The notes beneath the pieces are model-generated. The model ran no database searches. It saw nothing but the letters and a program-made list of their open reading frames with translations, and was not told the origin of the DNA. The translations under genes were made by a program, and so were the position numbers. From NCBI GenBank assembly GCA_028875185.1, contig JAPPFH010000073.1, positions 1-50,314 on the forward strand: a stretch of 50,314 nucleotides of DNA. The letters are read 5' to 3'. Numbering within the stretch: the stretch's first letter is position 1; each line of letters begins with the position of its first letter. Of this stretch, positions 15,890 through 22,804 are shown piece after piece. Origin of the DNA: Chloroflexota bacterium. GTDB lineage: Bacteria; Chloroflexota; Anaerolineae; Aggregatilineales; Phototrophicaceae.

Positions 15890-17175
15890 CCGACATTCAG
15901 GCGAGCATCCCGAATTCGGGCAATATCACGCGCGCGCAGCTCGAGAATGGCGTCACGCTGCTGGCTTATGAGAATCCGGCGGTGCTGTCGGTCAATGTGA
16001 TGGGCTCGCTGCATGCGGGCGGCATATACGAGGCGCCGGAGCAGAGCGGCTTGGCGTCGCTCGCCGCTGGCGCGCTTATGACTGGCACGGCAAGTAGAGA
16101 CTTTGACGCCATTCACGGCGCGCTGGAAGATGTTGGCGCCGACCTGGGCTTTCGCGGGCATATGCACAAGGTCGGCTTCGCTGGCAAGGCGCTGGCGGAA
16201 GACCTGAGCCTGCTTCTCCATGTCGCCAGCGACGCCTTGCGCAATCCAGTCTTCCCCGCGGAGCATGTTGAGCGCTTGCGAGGAGAACGGCTGACCTGGC
16301 TGCAATACAGCAGCTTTGATACCCGCTACCGCGCGGCGAAGGCGATGCGAGAAGCGCTTTATCCCGAGACGCATCCTTATCACTATGGCAGTTATGGTGA
16401 TGAAGAGTCTATCGCCGGCATTTCGGTTGACGATCTGAGGCAGTTTCACGCGGAGCGCTTTGGTCCGCGGGGCATGATTCTTGTCATCGTTGGCGCGGTG
16501 GCTGCGTCAGAGGCGGTGAGCTTGGCGACGGCTGCCTTCGGCGATTGGCGCAATTGCGAGCAGTCGGCGATACGTCAGGCACGTGAGCCGGGCGCTGGCG
16601 CCGACGAATTGCGCCGGGCCGTCGTTGTGCCCGGAAAAACGCAATCGGATATCAGCATGGGCGCTATTGGTCCAGCGCGCCGAGCCGATGATTACGTGGC
16701 GGCGCAACTCGCCAATAGCGTCCTGGGCGAATTCGGCATGATGGGGCGGATCGGCAAGAGCGTGCGCGAGGAAAAGGGCTTGGCTTATTATGCTTACAGT
16801 CGCGTCGGCGGCGGTCATGGACCGGATCCATGGACGATTAGCGCCGGCGTCAATCCGGATAATGTCGAGTTGGCGATCGGGTCGATCGTGGAAGAGATCG
16901 AGCGGCTGACGAGCGAAACGGTCACGGACGAAGATCTGGCGGACAATCAAAGTTATTTCACCGGGCGCATGCCGCTGCGGCTGGAGAGCAACGAAGGCAT
17001 CGCCTCGAACATCCACAGCATGGAGAGCTTCGACCTGGGCATGGATTATCTGGCGCATTATGAAGACATGATTTACCGCATTACAAAGGACGACCTGCTG
17101 CGCGCGGCGCGGCATTACCTGCGCCCGGAGCGCATGGTTGTGGCTGTGGCCGGGCCTGTTGGATCCGACTCCTGA
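15886..17175 (+). CDS. M16 family protein, non-catalytic subunit
   Basis: The 429-aa M16-fold protein lacks the zinc motif: the HxxEH position reads GLASLAAGAL. It retains the Arg/Tyr pair of the substrate-binding half in GRIGKSVREEKGLAYYAYS, which in M16B heterodimers comes from the inactive partner and completes the active site of the catalytic subunit. Translation is coupled to the preceding gene through the ATGA overlap. It most likely forms a cytosolic heterodimer with it. The assignment to the family is secure; its role as partner is inferred from motif distribution and overlap. Confidence 0.88.
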   Translation: MTDIQASIPNSGNITRAQLENGVTLLAYENPAVLSVNVMGSLHAGGIYEAPEQSGLASLAAGALMTGTASRDFDAIHGALEDVGADLGFRGHMHKVGFAGKALAEDLSLLLHVASDALRNPVFPAEHVERLRGERLTWLQYSSFDTRYRAAKAMREALYPETHPYHYGSYGDEESIAGISVDDLRQFHAERFGPRGMILVIVGAVAASEAVSLATAAFGDWRNCEQSAIRQAREPGAGADELRRAVVVPGKTQSDISMGAIGPARRADDYVAAQLANSVLGEFGMMGRIGKSVREEKGLAYYAYSRVGGGHGPDPWTISAGVNPDNVELAIGSIVEEIERLTSETVTDEDLADNQSYFTGRMPLRLESNEGIASNIHSMESFDLGMDYLAHYEDMIYRITKDDLLRAARHYLRPERMVVAVAGPVGSDS

Positions 17176-17192
17176 CCGGCGCGTCCGCCCGT

Positions 17193-17468
17193 ATGATGAT
17201 GAGTAGTGACGCGGCGAATATTCTCCAAGCCTTGACCGAGCTGAAGAATATCGGACCAAAATCGGCGCGACGGCTGCTGGAAGCGGGCATCAAATCTCGC
17301 GAGCAAATCGAAGCCCTGGGCGCGGTTGAGGTTTTCAACCGGCTGCGCCAGCGCTATCCCGCCAGCTTGACGATGCTTTGGGCGCTGCAAGGCGCGCTGC
17401 TTGACTTGCCCTACAATCAGATCCCGCCGGAAATAAAGTCCGCCCTGCTCGACGAGCTCAACGGTTAA
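17193..17468 (+). CDS. TfoX C-terminal domain (helix-hairpin-helix) protein
   Basis: The 91-aa protein is almost entirely a TfoX_C domain. LTELKNIGPKSARRLLEAGI is the helix-hairpin-helix core, followed by SREQIEALGAVEVFNRLR and LTMLWALQGALLDLPYNQIP. In gammaproteobacteria this domain is the C-terminal half of the competence regulator TfoX/Sxy. Stand-alone copies are common and uncharacterised, so a competence role should not be assumed. It begins 17 nt after the M16 operon with three consecutive ATG codons and no strong ribosome binding site, and is probably cotranscribed with the peptidase genes. Confidence 0.8.
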   Translation: MMMSSDAANILQALTELKNIGPKSARRLLEAGIKSREQIEALGAVEVFNRLRQRYPASLTMLWALQGALLDLPYNQIPPEIKSALLDELNG

Positions 17469-17507
17469 TTGCGCAAGTTGCGTATGCGCTCAGGCGGCAT
17501 CCCATAT

Positions 17508-17513
17508 TATAAT
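17508..17513 (+). promoter_or_regulatory. -10 element upstream of fabF
   Basis: A perfect TATAAT lies 58 nt before the fabF ATG. No -35 hexamer is found at normal spacing, so this is a partial promoter call. Confidence 0.4.
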
Positions 17514-17571
17514 CTGGTGAAGCATTCGTTGGGCTCATGGGCGCGTTGCGGCAAAACTGGAAAGTGCGCGA

Positions 17572-18813
17572 ATGGCGGACAAACGCATCGTAATCACAGG
17601 CATGGGCTTGGTGAGCCCGGTCGGCAATAATGTAGCGGATTCCTGGGCGAATATCCGCGCTGGGGTTTCCGGCATTGACTGGATCACGTTATTTGACGCC
17701 GAACTGGTGGAAAACCGCGTCGCTGGCGAGGTGAAAGACCTTGACCTGGTGGGCCGCTTTGGGCGGCGCGAAATGCGGCGCATGGATCGGGCGCAGATGC
17801 TGGCGCTTGTCGCGGCGGAGGAAGCCCTTGGCGATGCCGGCATCGAAATCACCGATGGGAACAAGTACGATGTCGGCGTGGTCGTGGGCTCAGGCATTGG
17901 CGGGATCGTTACCGTGGTGCAAGCGCTGCAAGGCTTCGAAGCGAAGGGACATCGCGGCGTCAGCCCGGTTATCGTGCCCGCGCTGCTGCATGATGGCATC
18001 AGCTCGCGGGTGTCGATGCACTTTGGGCTAAAGGGACCCAATTACAATATCACGGCCGCTTGCGCCACTAGCAACAACTCGCTTGGCGACGCCGCCGATC
18101 TCATCCGTATGGGACGAGCCACGGTCATGGTCGCCGGCGGCAGCGAAGCCTGCATCATGCCGATGGTCATCAGCGGCTTCAACAATATGAAGGTGCTTAC
18201 CAATACCGAAGACATTCCCGAGAAAGCCTCGCGCCCCTTTGACGCCACCCGCGACGGCTTCGTCGCCGCGGAAGGCGCCGCCCTGATGATCCTGGAGGAT
18301 CTCGATCATGCCTTGGCGCGGGGCGCCAATATACATGCGGAGCTCACCGGTTATGGGCATACATCGGACGCGTTTCATGTGACGGCGCCCAATCCGGATG
18401 GCGTTGACGCGGCGGAGGCGATGCGGCGGGCGCTGCGCGAGGCGAAGGTCAGCGCCGCCGAAATCAGTTACATAAATGCGCACGGCACCGCCACCCAACT
18501 CAACGACAAGAGCGAAACCCTCGCTATCAAGCAGGCGCTGGCGGAAGAAGCCTACAATATTCCGATCAGTTCGACGAAGTCAATGACGGGGCATATCCTG
18601 GGCGCGACGGCCGCGGCTGAAGCCGTGTTTTCGGTTAAGGCGCTGCAGGATAGCTTCATCCCGCCGACAATTAACTTGGAAACGCCGGATCCGGAATGCG
18701 ACCTGGATTACACGCCCAACATCGGCGTGGCGCGCGAAATCGACCATGTGCTCAGCAATTCATTTGGCTTCGGCGGCCACAACACGGCCGTTGTCCTCAG
18801 CCGCTATAACTAG
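17572..18813 (+). CDS. fabF: Beta-ketoacyl-ACP synthase II
   Basis: This condensing enzyme of fatty acid elongation (413 aa) joins malonyl-ACP to a growing acyl-ACP in the cytosol. The catalytic triad is complete: Cys164 in NITAACATSNNSL, His in INAHGTATQLND and His in KSMTGHILGATAA. The N-terminal ITGMGLVSPVGN and the C-terminal NSFGFGGHNTAVVL are the usual ends of KAS II. The length is normal. GGAAAG lies upstream of the ATG. It stands alone with no other fab genes or acyl carrier protein nearby. It ends 9 bp from the convergent UGSC selenoprotein gene. Confidence 0.93.
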   Translation: MADKRIVITGMGLVSPVGNNVADSWANIRAGVSGIDWITLFDAELVENRVAGEVKDLDLVGRFGRREMRRMDRAQMLALVAAEEALGDAGIEITDGNKYDVGVVVGSGIGGIVTVVQALQGFEAKGHRGVSPVIVPALLHDGISSRVSMHFGLKGPNYNITAACATSNNSLGDAADLIRMGRATVMVAGGSEACIMPMVISGFNNMKVLTNTEDIPEKASRPFDATRDGFVAAEGAALMILEDLDHALARGANIHAELTGYGHTSDAFHVTAPNPDGVDAAEAMRRALREAKVSAAEISYINAHGTATQLNDKSETLAIKQALAEEAYNIPISSTKSMTGHILGATAAAEAVFSVKALQDSFIPPTINLETPDPECDLDYTPNIGVAREIDHVLSNSFGFGGHNTAVVLSRYN

Positions 18814-18822
18814 CTGAGTCGC

Positions 18823-19338
18823 TTAGGGCGCCACAATCTGCGACAGAATCTCCTCGAAAGCGGCATCGGCGAGCGCGCGAATCTCAGCATCCGTGCGGTC
18901 TTGAATCGGATGCGGCACAAAACAGGCGGCCGGTTCGAAACCCAAAGCCTTTCCTTGAGCGGCGGCCGCGTCGACAAACTCGTCAGAAGCGACGAACATT
19001 CCCGGAATCCCGCGCGCTTCGAGGTCAGTGATGTCGTGCACACTGCACGACGTGCATGACCCTCAATCAGCTAGCGCCTCAATAACGACATCGCATTCGC
19101 TGACGATCTGCTGCTTGAGATCTACCGGCGCGACGCGCGTGAAAGTCGGCTTGCTGTAGCGTCGCGCATCTACCCCAAGCTCGCCCAGCCGGGCCTCCAG
19201 ATGATCAAGGAAGACGTCGCCGCGCGGCTTGGATATGTCCAGCAAAGCGACGCGCTTTTCACTCAGGGATTGTGGTCTGGGGATTGCTTCTCGCTGCGCT
19301 GGCTGCAACTCGCTGGTTGGATCCAACAGTGTTGACAT
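18823..19338 (-). CDS. UGSC-family selenoprotein (in-frame TGA read as Sec)
   Basis: Read straight through an in-frame TGA at 19063-19065, this is one 171-aa protein with selenocysteine at residue 92. The context reads VVIEALAD-U-GSCTSCS-VHDITDLE, which is the signature of the UGSC (seleno)protein family. The N-terminal half (KRVALLDISKPRGDVFLDHL, KPTFTRVAP) and the C-terminal half (ASDEFVDAAAAQGKALGF, PHPIQDRTDAEIRALA) both fit that family. The two halves lie in one frame with no shift, and a hairpin suitable as a SECIS element starts directly after the TGA. A naive gene finder would report two short ORFs (19063-19338 and 18823-19041). AAGGAG lies 6 nt before the ATG. The family is presumed thiol/selenol redox; the exact reaction is unknown. 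It follows the thioredoxin-fusion gene by 72 nt, so the two are probably an operon. Confidence 0.88.
19022..19062 (-). promoter_or_regulatory. Bacterial SECIS hairpin for the UGSC selenoprotein
   Basis: Immediately 3' of the UGA, the mRNA can form a lower stem (GGGUCA with UGACCU, 6 bp including a G-U) and a perfect 8-bp apical stem (GUCGUGCA with UGCACGAC) closed by a GUG loop. The first loop base is G, 19 nt after the UGA. This meets the remembered criteria for bacterial SECIS elements (loop G within the first two positions, 16-37 nt from UGA). It was folded by eye; a competing hairpin with UGCAC/GUGCA is also possible. Confidence 0.7.
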
Positions 19339-19375
19339 TTGACGCTCCTTTATCCTCTACGTACAAAATAAGCGA

Positions 19376-19394
19376 GGGCGAGACAAGTTCGCCC
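19376..19394. repeat. GGGCGA/TCGCCC palindrome, dispersed repeat type
   Basis: GGGCGA (19376-19381) and TCGCCC (19389-19394) flank GACAAGT in the 72-bp gap between the thioredoxin-fusion gene and the selenoprotein gene. It is related to the palindromes at 10890 and 21183. No T run follows on either strand. Confidence 0.4.
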
Positions 19395-19410
19395 CTTCAG
19401 CCATCCACTT

Positions 19411-20859
19411 TCACGATTTAATCGCGACAGTCACCGGAACGCTGCCCTTGGGTCCGCTGCCAGCCCAGCCGGTGATTACCGCCGACCACATGCCAGCGCC
19501 GCCGCCAGCGTGGACAATCAGCAGACCGCCGGGGCGGAACTTCGACAGGCGTATATCGGCCAGATGCGGTGGCATGCCTTCATCAATGCGGGCAGCGCCA
19601 GCGACTACTTCGTCTCCGGCCACGGTCAGCGCTTCATCGAGCGCCTCGCGAAAGCGCGCTTTCGACCAGCCGGCTTCGCGAAAGACGCGCATATTTTCCG
19701 GCGAGACGACCAGCAGCGCATCCGTCCTGCCGAAGACTTTGCTGTGGTAGACCGTCCGCAGCGTCAGCGCCAAGCTGCGGGTCAACGATTCTGGCTGGCG
19801 CGATTTCTGATCGCCAACCGGGTGCACGCCGCCACCGGCAAAAAGCGTCACGGTCGATTCGTCAGCCGTGAAGCCGCGCTCGACCGCCAGCGATTCCCAA
19901 TACGAATCATGCTCGCGCTCGGCAAAGCAGAAGCCAACTTTGCCCGGCTGCCCCAGCGTCGCGCGATCGACGCCGCCAGGTCGGCCGCCGCCAACATTTC
20001 GGATCACCAACTGCAGCGCTCGACCGATGGTCGAATTGGCGCGATTGCCTTGGCCAAGGACGTTATGCCCCCAATTCAGGCCGATCTTGTCCACAATAGG
20101 ACCGTTGACGATGACGATGGGGGCGGAGAAGTAAGTGGTCGCCAGAACGCCGTGCATGCAAAACTCGTCAAGACAGGCGGCTTCCACCGCCGCCAGAACC
20201 ACAGGAAAGTACTCGGGCTTGCAGCCAGCCATGACCGCATTGATGGCGACCTTTTCTACGGTGCAAGGCGCATTGTCCGGCGGAATGATGCCGATGATCT
20301 CGGATGGCGATCGGGTCGTTCCCGCTAGCGTCTTGAGCGCCCGGTCTTCAGTCGGCGGCACAAGCGGCAAGCCGTCCGACCAGCCGCGCTCAAACATGAG
20401 CTCGTGCTCATCCTGCTGCGACGCTGCCTCGACGCGGCGCGCCTTCAGCGGCGTATCGCCAAACTTGTATGCCAGCTTTTCCGGCATGCCCGGCTCGACA
20501 GATTTGGAGCCGCAGCCGGGGCTGTATTCCGGCAGCGCCTCGCCAAGCGCGGTCATTTCCGTCAGGCGGCGCCACTCGTCGCGCTTCCAGCCGACCAGGC
20601 GCGCCCTTTCTTCGCCGTCTTGGAATTGGATCAGCGTCGGCACGATCTCGATTTCCAGCCGATATGACAATTCAAGCGCGCGCTCGTCAATTACATCGTC
20701 GATGCTATCGGGGAAGCTCGGATCATCTTGCGAATGAATTTGCAGCGCGGCGCCGATCATCAGCTCGCGAAACACCGGTTCAATGAGCCGACAGGTGGCG
20801 CAGTCACGTTTCACCACCGCAATAAATCCGGTGAAATCAACTGGTACGAGCATTGGCAT
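19411..20859 (-). CDS. Thioredoxin-fold protein fused to a UGSC-associated domain
   Basis: The 482-aa protein begins with a thioredoxin-like domain of about 110 residues. The active-site-like CxxC is C20-A-T-C23 in VVKRDCATCRLIEPVFREL, and the cis-Pro loop is in EIEIVPTLIQFQDGEE. The remaining 330 residues are a conserved but uncharacterised domain opening with ERGWSDGLPLVPPTEDR and containing IGIIPPDNAPCTVEKVAINA, NGPIVDKIGLNWGHNVLGQG and a Gly-rich end (GGLLIVHAGGGAGMWSAV). I recall such domains next to UGSC proteins. As the gene directly upstream of the UGSC selenoprotein, it is likely its redox partner, for example a reductant or a co-substrate-binding subunit. No signal peptide is seen, so it is probably cytosolic. 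The start has no strong ribosome binding site; the ATG at 20853 is an alternative. Confidence 0.72.
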   Translation of the reverse strand: MPMLVPVDFTGFIAVVKRDCATCRLIEPVFRELMIGAALQIHSQDDPSFPDSIDDVIDERALELSYRLEIEIVPTLIQFQDGEERARLVGWKRDEWRRLTEMTALGEALPEYSPGCGSKSVEPGMPEKLAYKFGDTPLKARRVEAASQQDEHELMFERGWSDGLPLVPPTEDRALKTLAGTTRSPSEIIGIIPPDNAPCTVEKVAINAVMAGCKPEYFPVVLAAVEAACLDEFCMHGVLATTYFSAPIVIVNGPIVDKIGLNWGHNVLGQGNRANSTIGRALQLVIRNVGGGRPGGVDRATLGQPGKVGFCFAEREHDSYWESLAVERGFTADESTVTLFAGGGVHPVGDQKSRQPESLTRSLALTLRTVYHSKVFGRTDALLVVSPENMRVFREAGWSKARFREALDEALTVAGDEVVAGAARIDEGMPPHLADIRLSKFRPGGLLIVHAGGGAGMWSAVITGWAGSGPKGSVPVTVAIKS

Positions 20860-20997
20860 ACAATCTTTAGTTGTTGCTCAATTCTCATTGTAGCGCGTTC
20901 CAGCCGCAGGGCGCAATTCGCGCCCGTTTGATATGATAAATATATCCGGCTATGCTATTCGCTAGCGGCCAGAATGTTTGGTCCATAGGTGATACGC

Positions 20998-21129
20998 TTG
21001 AAACTTTCCGACATATTCCGCGAGGGCTCCGAAGCCCGCAAGCTATTCGCGAAATTCTACGCGGTTGCGGCGATTGTCATTATTCTGACCGTGCTCGTAT
21101 TGCTCGCATTCGCCACGCGCGGCGGTTGA
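20998..21129 (+). CDS. Small single-helix membrane protein
   Basis: A 43-codon frame starts TTG with AGGTG 6 nt upstream and encodes MKLSDIFREGSEARKLFAKF, then YAVAAIVIILTVLVLLAFA, then TRGG. It is an amphipathic N-terminus followed by one clear transmembrane helix and a short basic end. A GTG at 20989 would add three residues. No family is recognised. It is the only gene-like content of the 411-bp stretch 20860-21270. The rest holds a palindromic repeat and nothing else recognised. Confidence 0.5.
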   Translation: MKLSDIFREGSEARKLFAKFYAVAAIVIILTVLVLLAFATRGG

Positions 21130-21182
21130 AATAGATTCAAGTTCGGCATTCGAAATGTTGATTGGCAGCGCATGACATGGGC

Positions 21183-21203
21183 GGGCGAGCCACCGTCTCG
21201 CCC
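21183..21203. repeat. GGGCGAG/CTCGCCC palindrome, dispersed repeat type
   Basis: GGGCGAG (21183-21189) and CTCGCCC (21197-21203) form a 7-bp stem around CCACCGT. The sequence shares its core with 10890-10909 and 19376-19394. No T run is present, so a simple terminator role is not supported. Confidence 0.45.
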
Positions 21204-21270
21204 CTAAAACGACTTCCATAAATCTGGCAATTCTCTTCCTCTGGCTGTTATTCCCTAAACTGACTTGGAT

Positions 21271-21867
21271 TCACTGAGACGAGTCGTAGTCTTCTTTGCC
21301 CTCCGCCCAGTAAGATTCCAGCGAAACACCCAAGCCATCGGCTATCCGATTCACGTATGCGTAATAGGCGACGACCTGCGCGATATCCAGGATGGCGCGG
21401 TCGCTGAAGCCGCCGGCGCGCAATTGCCGCAGATCGTTCTCAGTCATGTCCCAGGGCGCTTGTGTCAACTTGGCGGCGTAATCCAACATATGCCGATCGG
21501 CCGCCGTCAGAGTGGCGGCGCGGTAATCTGTCGCTATGCTGGCTGTGAAATCAGGGTCTCCGGTCAACTGACGGAGGTTGCGCGCATGATGCTTCAGTCA
21601 GTACTCGCAGCGATTGATGGCGGAGACGACGACCCCAATCATCTCGCGCTGCGCCCGCGTCAAGGGCGAATCGCCAACCATCAGCGTTTTGTAGAGATGC
21701 AGATGGTCGATCAGCGAAGCCGGATTTAAGCTGTGGATCTTCATGATGTGATCGACTTTGCCGCTCTTGGCGTCGCCGGCTCGCTGATACGCCCGTTTCA
21801 ATTCGCCTGACGCGCCGGATTCGGGAACGGTTTCGATCCAGGCTATCGGTTTCTCGCTATGGTCCAT
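21271..21867 (-). CDS. AhpD-like peroxidase-related selenoprotein (CxxU)
   Basis: Read through an in-frame TGA at 21598-21600, this is a 198-aa alkylhydroperoxidase D-like (carboxymuconolactone decarboxylase fold) protein. The active site reads INRC87-E-Y-U90-LKHHARNLRQ. AhpD-family proteins have CxxC followed by two residues and His-His at this place, so the selenocysteine replaces the second, peroxide-reactive Cys. The N-terminal part (WIETVPESGASGELKRAYQR, PASLIDHLHLYKTLM) and the C-terminal part (LTAADRHMLDYAAKLT, FSDRAILDIAQVVAYYAYVN) match the peroxidase-related subfamily. GGAGG lies about 10 nt upstream of the ATG. A SECIS-like hairpin is at 21558-21576. Conventional gene finding would split it at the TGA. 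It probably reduces peroxides using a thiol partner. Confidence 0.87.
21558..21576 (-). promoter_or_regulatory. Candidate bacterial SECIS hairpin of the AhpD-like selenoprotein
   Basis: CUCCGUC pairs with GACCGGAG (one bulged C) around the loop AGUU. The loop G is the second loop base and lies 29 nt after the UGA, within the usual bacterial window. It is weaker than the UGSC hairpin and was folded by eye only. Confidence 0.5.
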
Positions 21868-21897
21868 ATCCAGCGACCTCCGGGATTATCCCTGAGA

Positions 21898-22719
21898 CTA
21901 GGCGTCTATGTATAGAGCAACGTTCAAATCCCAAGCGATATACAGAGCTTGGAAAAACGCGATCAATGCGCGCACGCAATCGTCGGCGCCCGCGTCGGCC
22001 GCCATCTCGAAGGCGATTCGTTTGCGGACCCTCCCGTCAAACGATGAAATGTCCTGAATCTCCTCCGCTTCAATGTCGCGATCAATCGCGCCGACAAAGA
22101 GCAGAAGGATGCCGGCGTGATTGGGTATGATGCGCTCGCCGACGCCGAAGATCATTTCAAGCGCCTGGTCTCCGGATACGCGCAACTCGCCAAGGCGGCG
22201 CTCTGGCGCGATGGGCAATTCAAAGTAAGCGCGCTCGCCGCCATCTGGACCGCCATCAGCCTCGCGCAACACTCTAACAGATTCGCCGTCATAGCCGAGT
22301 TTTTGTATGCCTTGCCGTAGCAGAAGCCATACCAAAGGTTCGTCGGGCACGGGCAGGCGCTCGAGCAGCCAGGTCTCGGCGCGCGCCGTGATTGGGTAGT
22401 CGATGGAGCCCATGCAGCCATAAGGTTTGCTGCTGCGATTCGCCGGGCAGTTTGAGCAATGATCGGCGTATTTGTCAAGGACGGAGGCGTGATCAATCAG
22501 ATCTTGCACGACGATCAACTGCTTGTCGCCGGGGTCGCCTGGCGTGCTGGTGCTGAATTCGAATCCCATTTGCGCCGGTTCGCGAGTGTCGCCGGCGGCG
22601 CGAAACCACTGGATGACTTCGTCGGCGCGCGCCCGCTCCTTCAGTCGCTCGCGGATGCCTTCGGCAGTCAGCGCCTGTTTAGGCGCGCAATCATATTCGA
22701 TGATGTAGTCGATCGCCAT
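21898..22719 (-). CDS. Uncharacterised protein with a conserved-looking Cys cluster
   Basis: I do not recognise this 273-aa protein. Its notable feature is a Cys cluster at about residues 88-102, HCSNCPANRSSKPYGCMGSI, with three Cys plus an early Cys11 (YDCAPK). This could bind a metal or an Fe-S cluster. The rest appears soluble, alpha/beta, with many acidic residues and no membrane helix. The start has GGAG 8 nt before the ATG. It lies 30 nt upstream of the AhpD-like selenoprotein on the same strand, which makes cotranscription likely and hints at a redox-related role; that link is inference. Confidence 0.6.
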   Translation of the reverse strand: MAIDYIIEYDCAPKQALTAEGIRERLKERARADEVIQWFRAAGDTREPAQMGFEFSTSTPGDPGDKQLIVVQDLIDHASVLDKYADHCSNCPANRSSKPYGCMGSIDYPITARAETWLLERLPVPDEPLVWLLLRQGIQKLGYDGESVRVLREADGGPDGGERAYFELPIAPERRLGELRVSGDQALEMIFGVGERIIPNHAGILLLFVGAIDRDIEAEEIQDISSFDGRVRKRIAFEMAADAGADDCVRALIAFFQALYIAWDLNVALYIDA

Positions 22720-22804
22720 CGCGCCCGCTCCGAACTGGCGCCAAAATCATTAGCGCGAGTATAGCATAGGGTTAAGACTCGAGGAGGTCGACAGCGGAAC
22801 AAGC

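Noticed and set aside
19063-19338. Two separate short genes instead of one selenoprotein (also 18823-19041)
   Set aside because: The frames are identical, the TGA coincides with the Sec of the UGSC motif, and a SECIS hairpin follows; the second ORF lacks its own ribosome binding site.
19510-20328. 272-aa plus-strand frame inside the thioredoxin-fusion gene region
   Set aside because: It is antisense to a gene with a thioredoxin CxxC and conserved blocks; the composition is typical of shadow frames in GC-rich DNA.
21271-21567. Independent small gene for the C-terminal half of the AhpD-like protein
   Set aside because: It would start inside the catalytic HH region without a ribosome binding site; readthrough of TGA gives the complete family domain.
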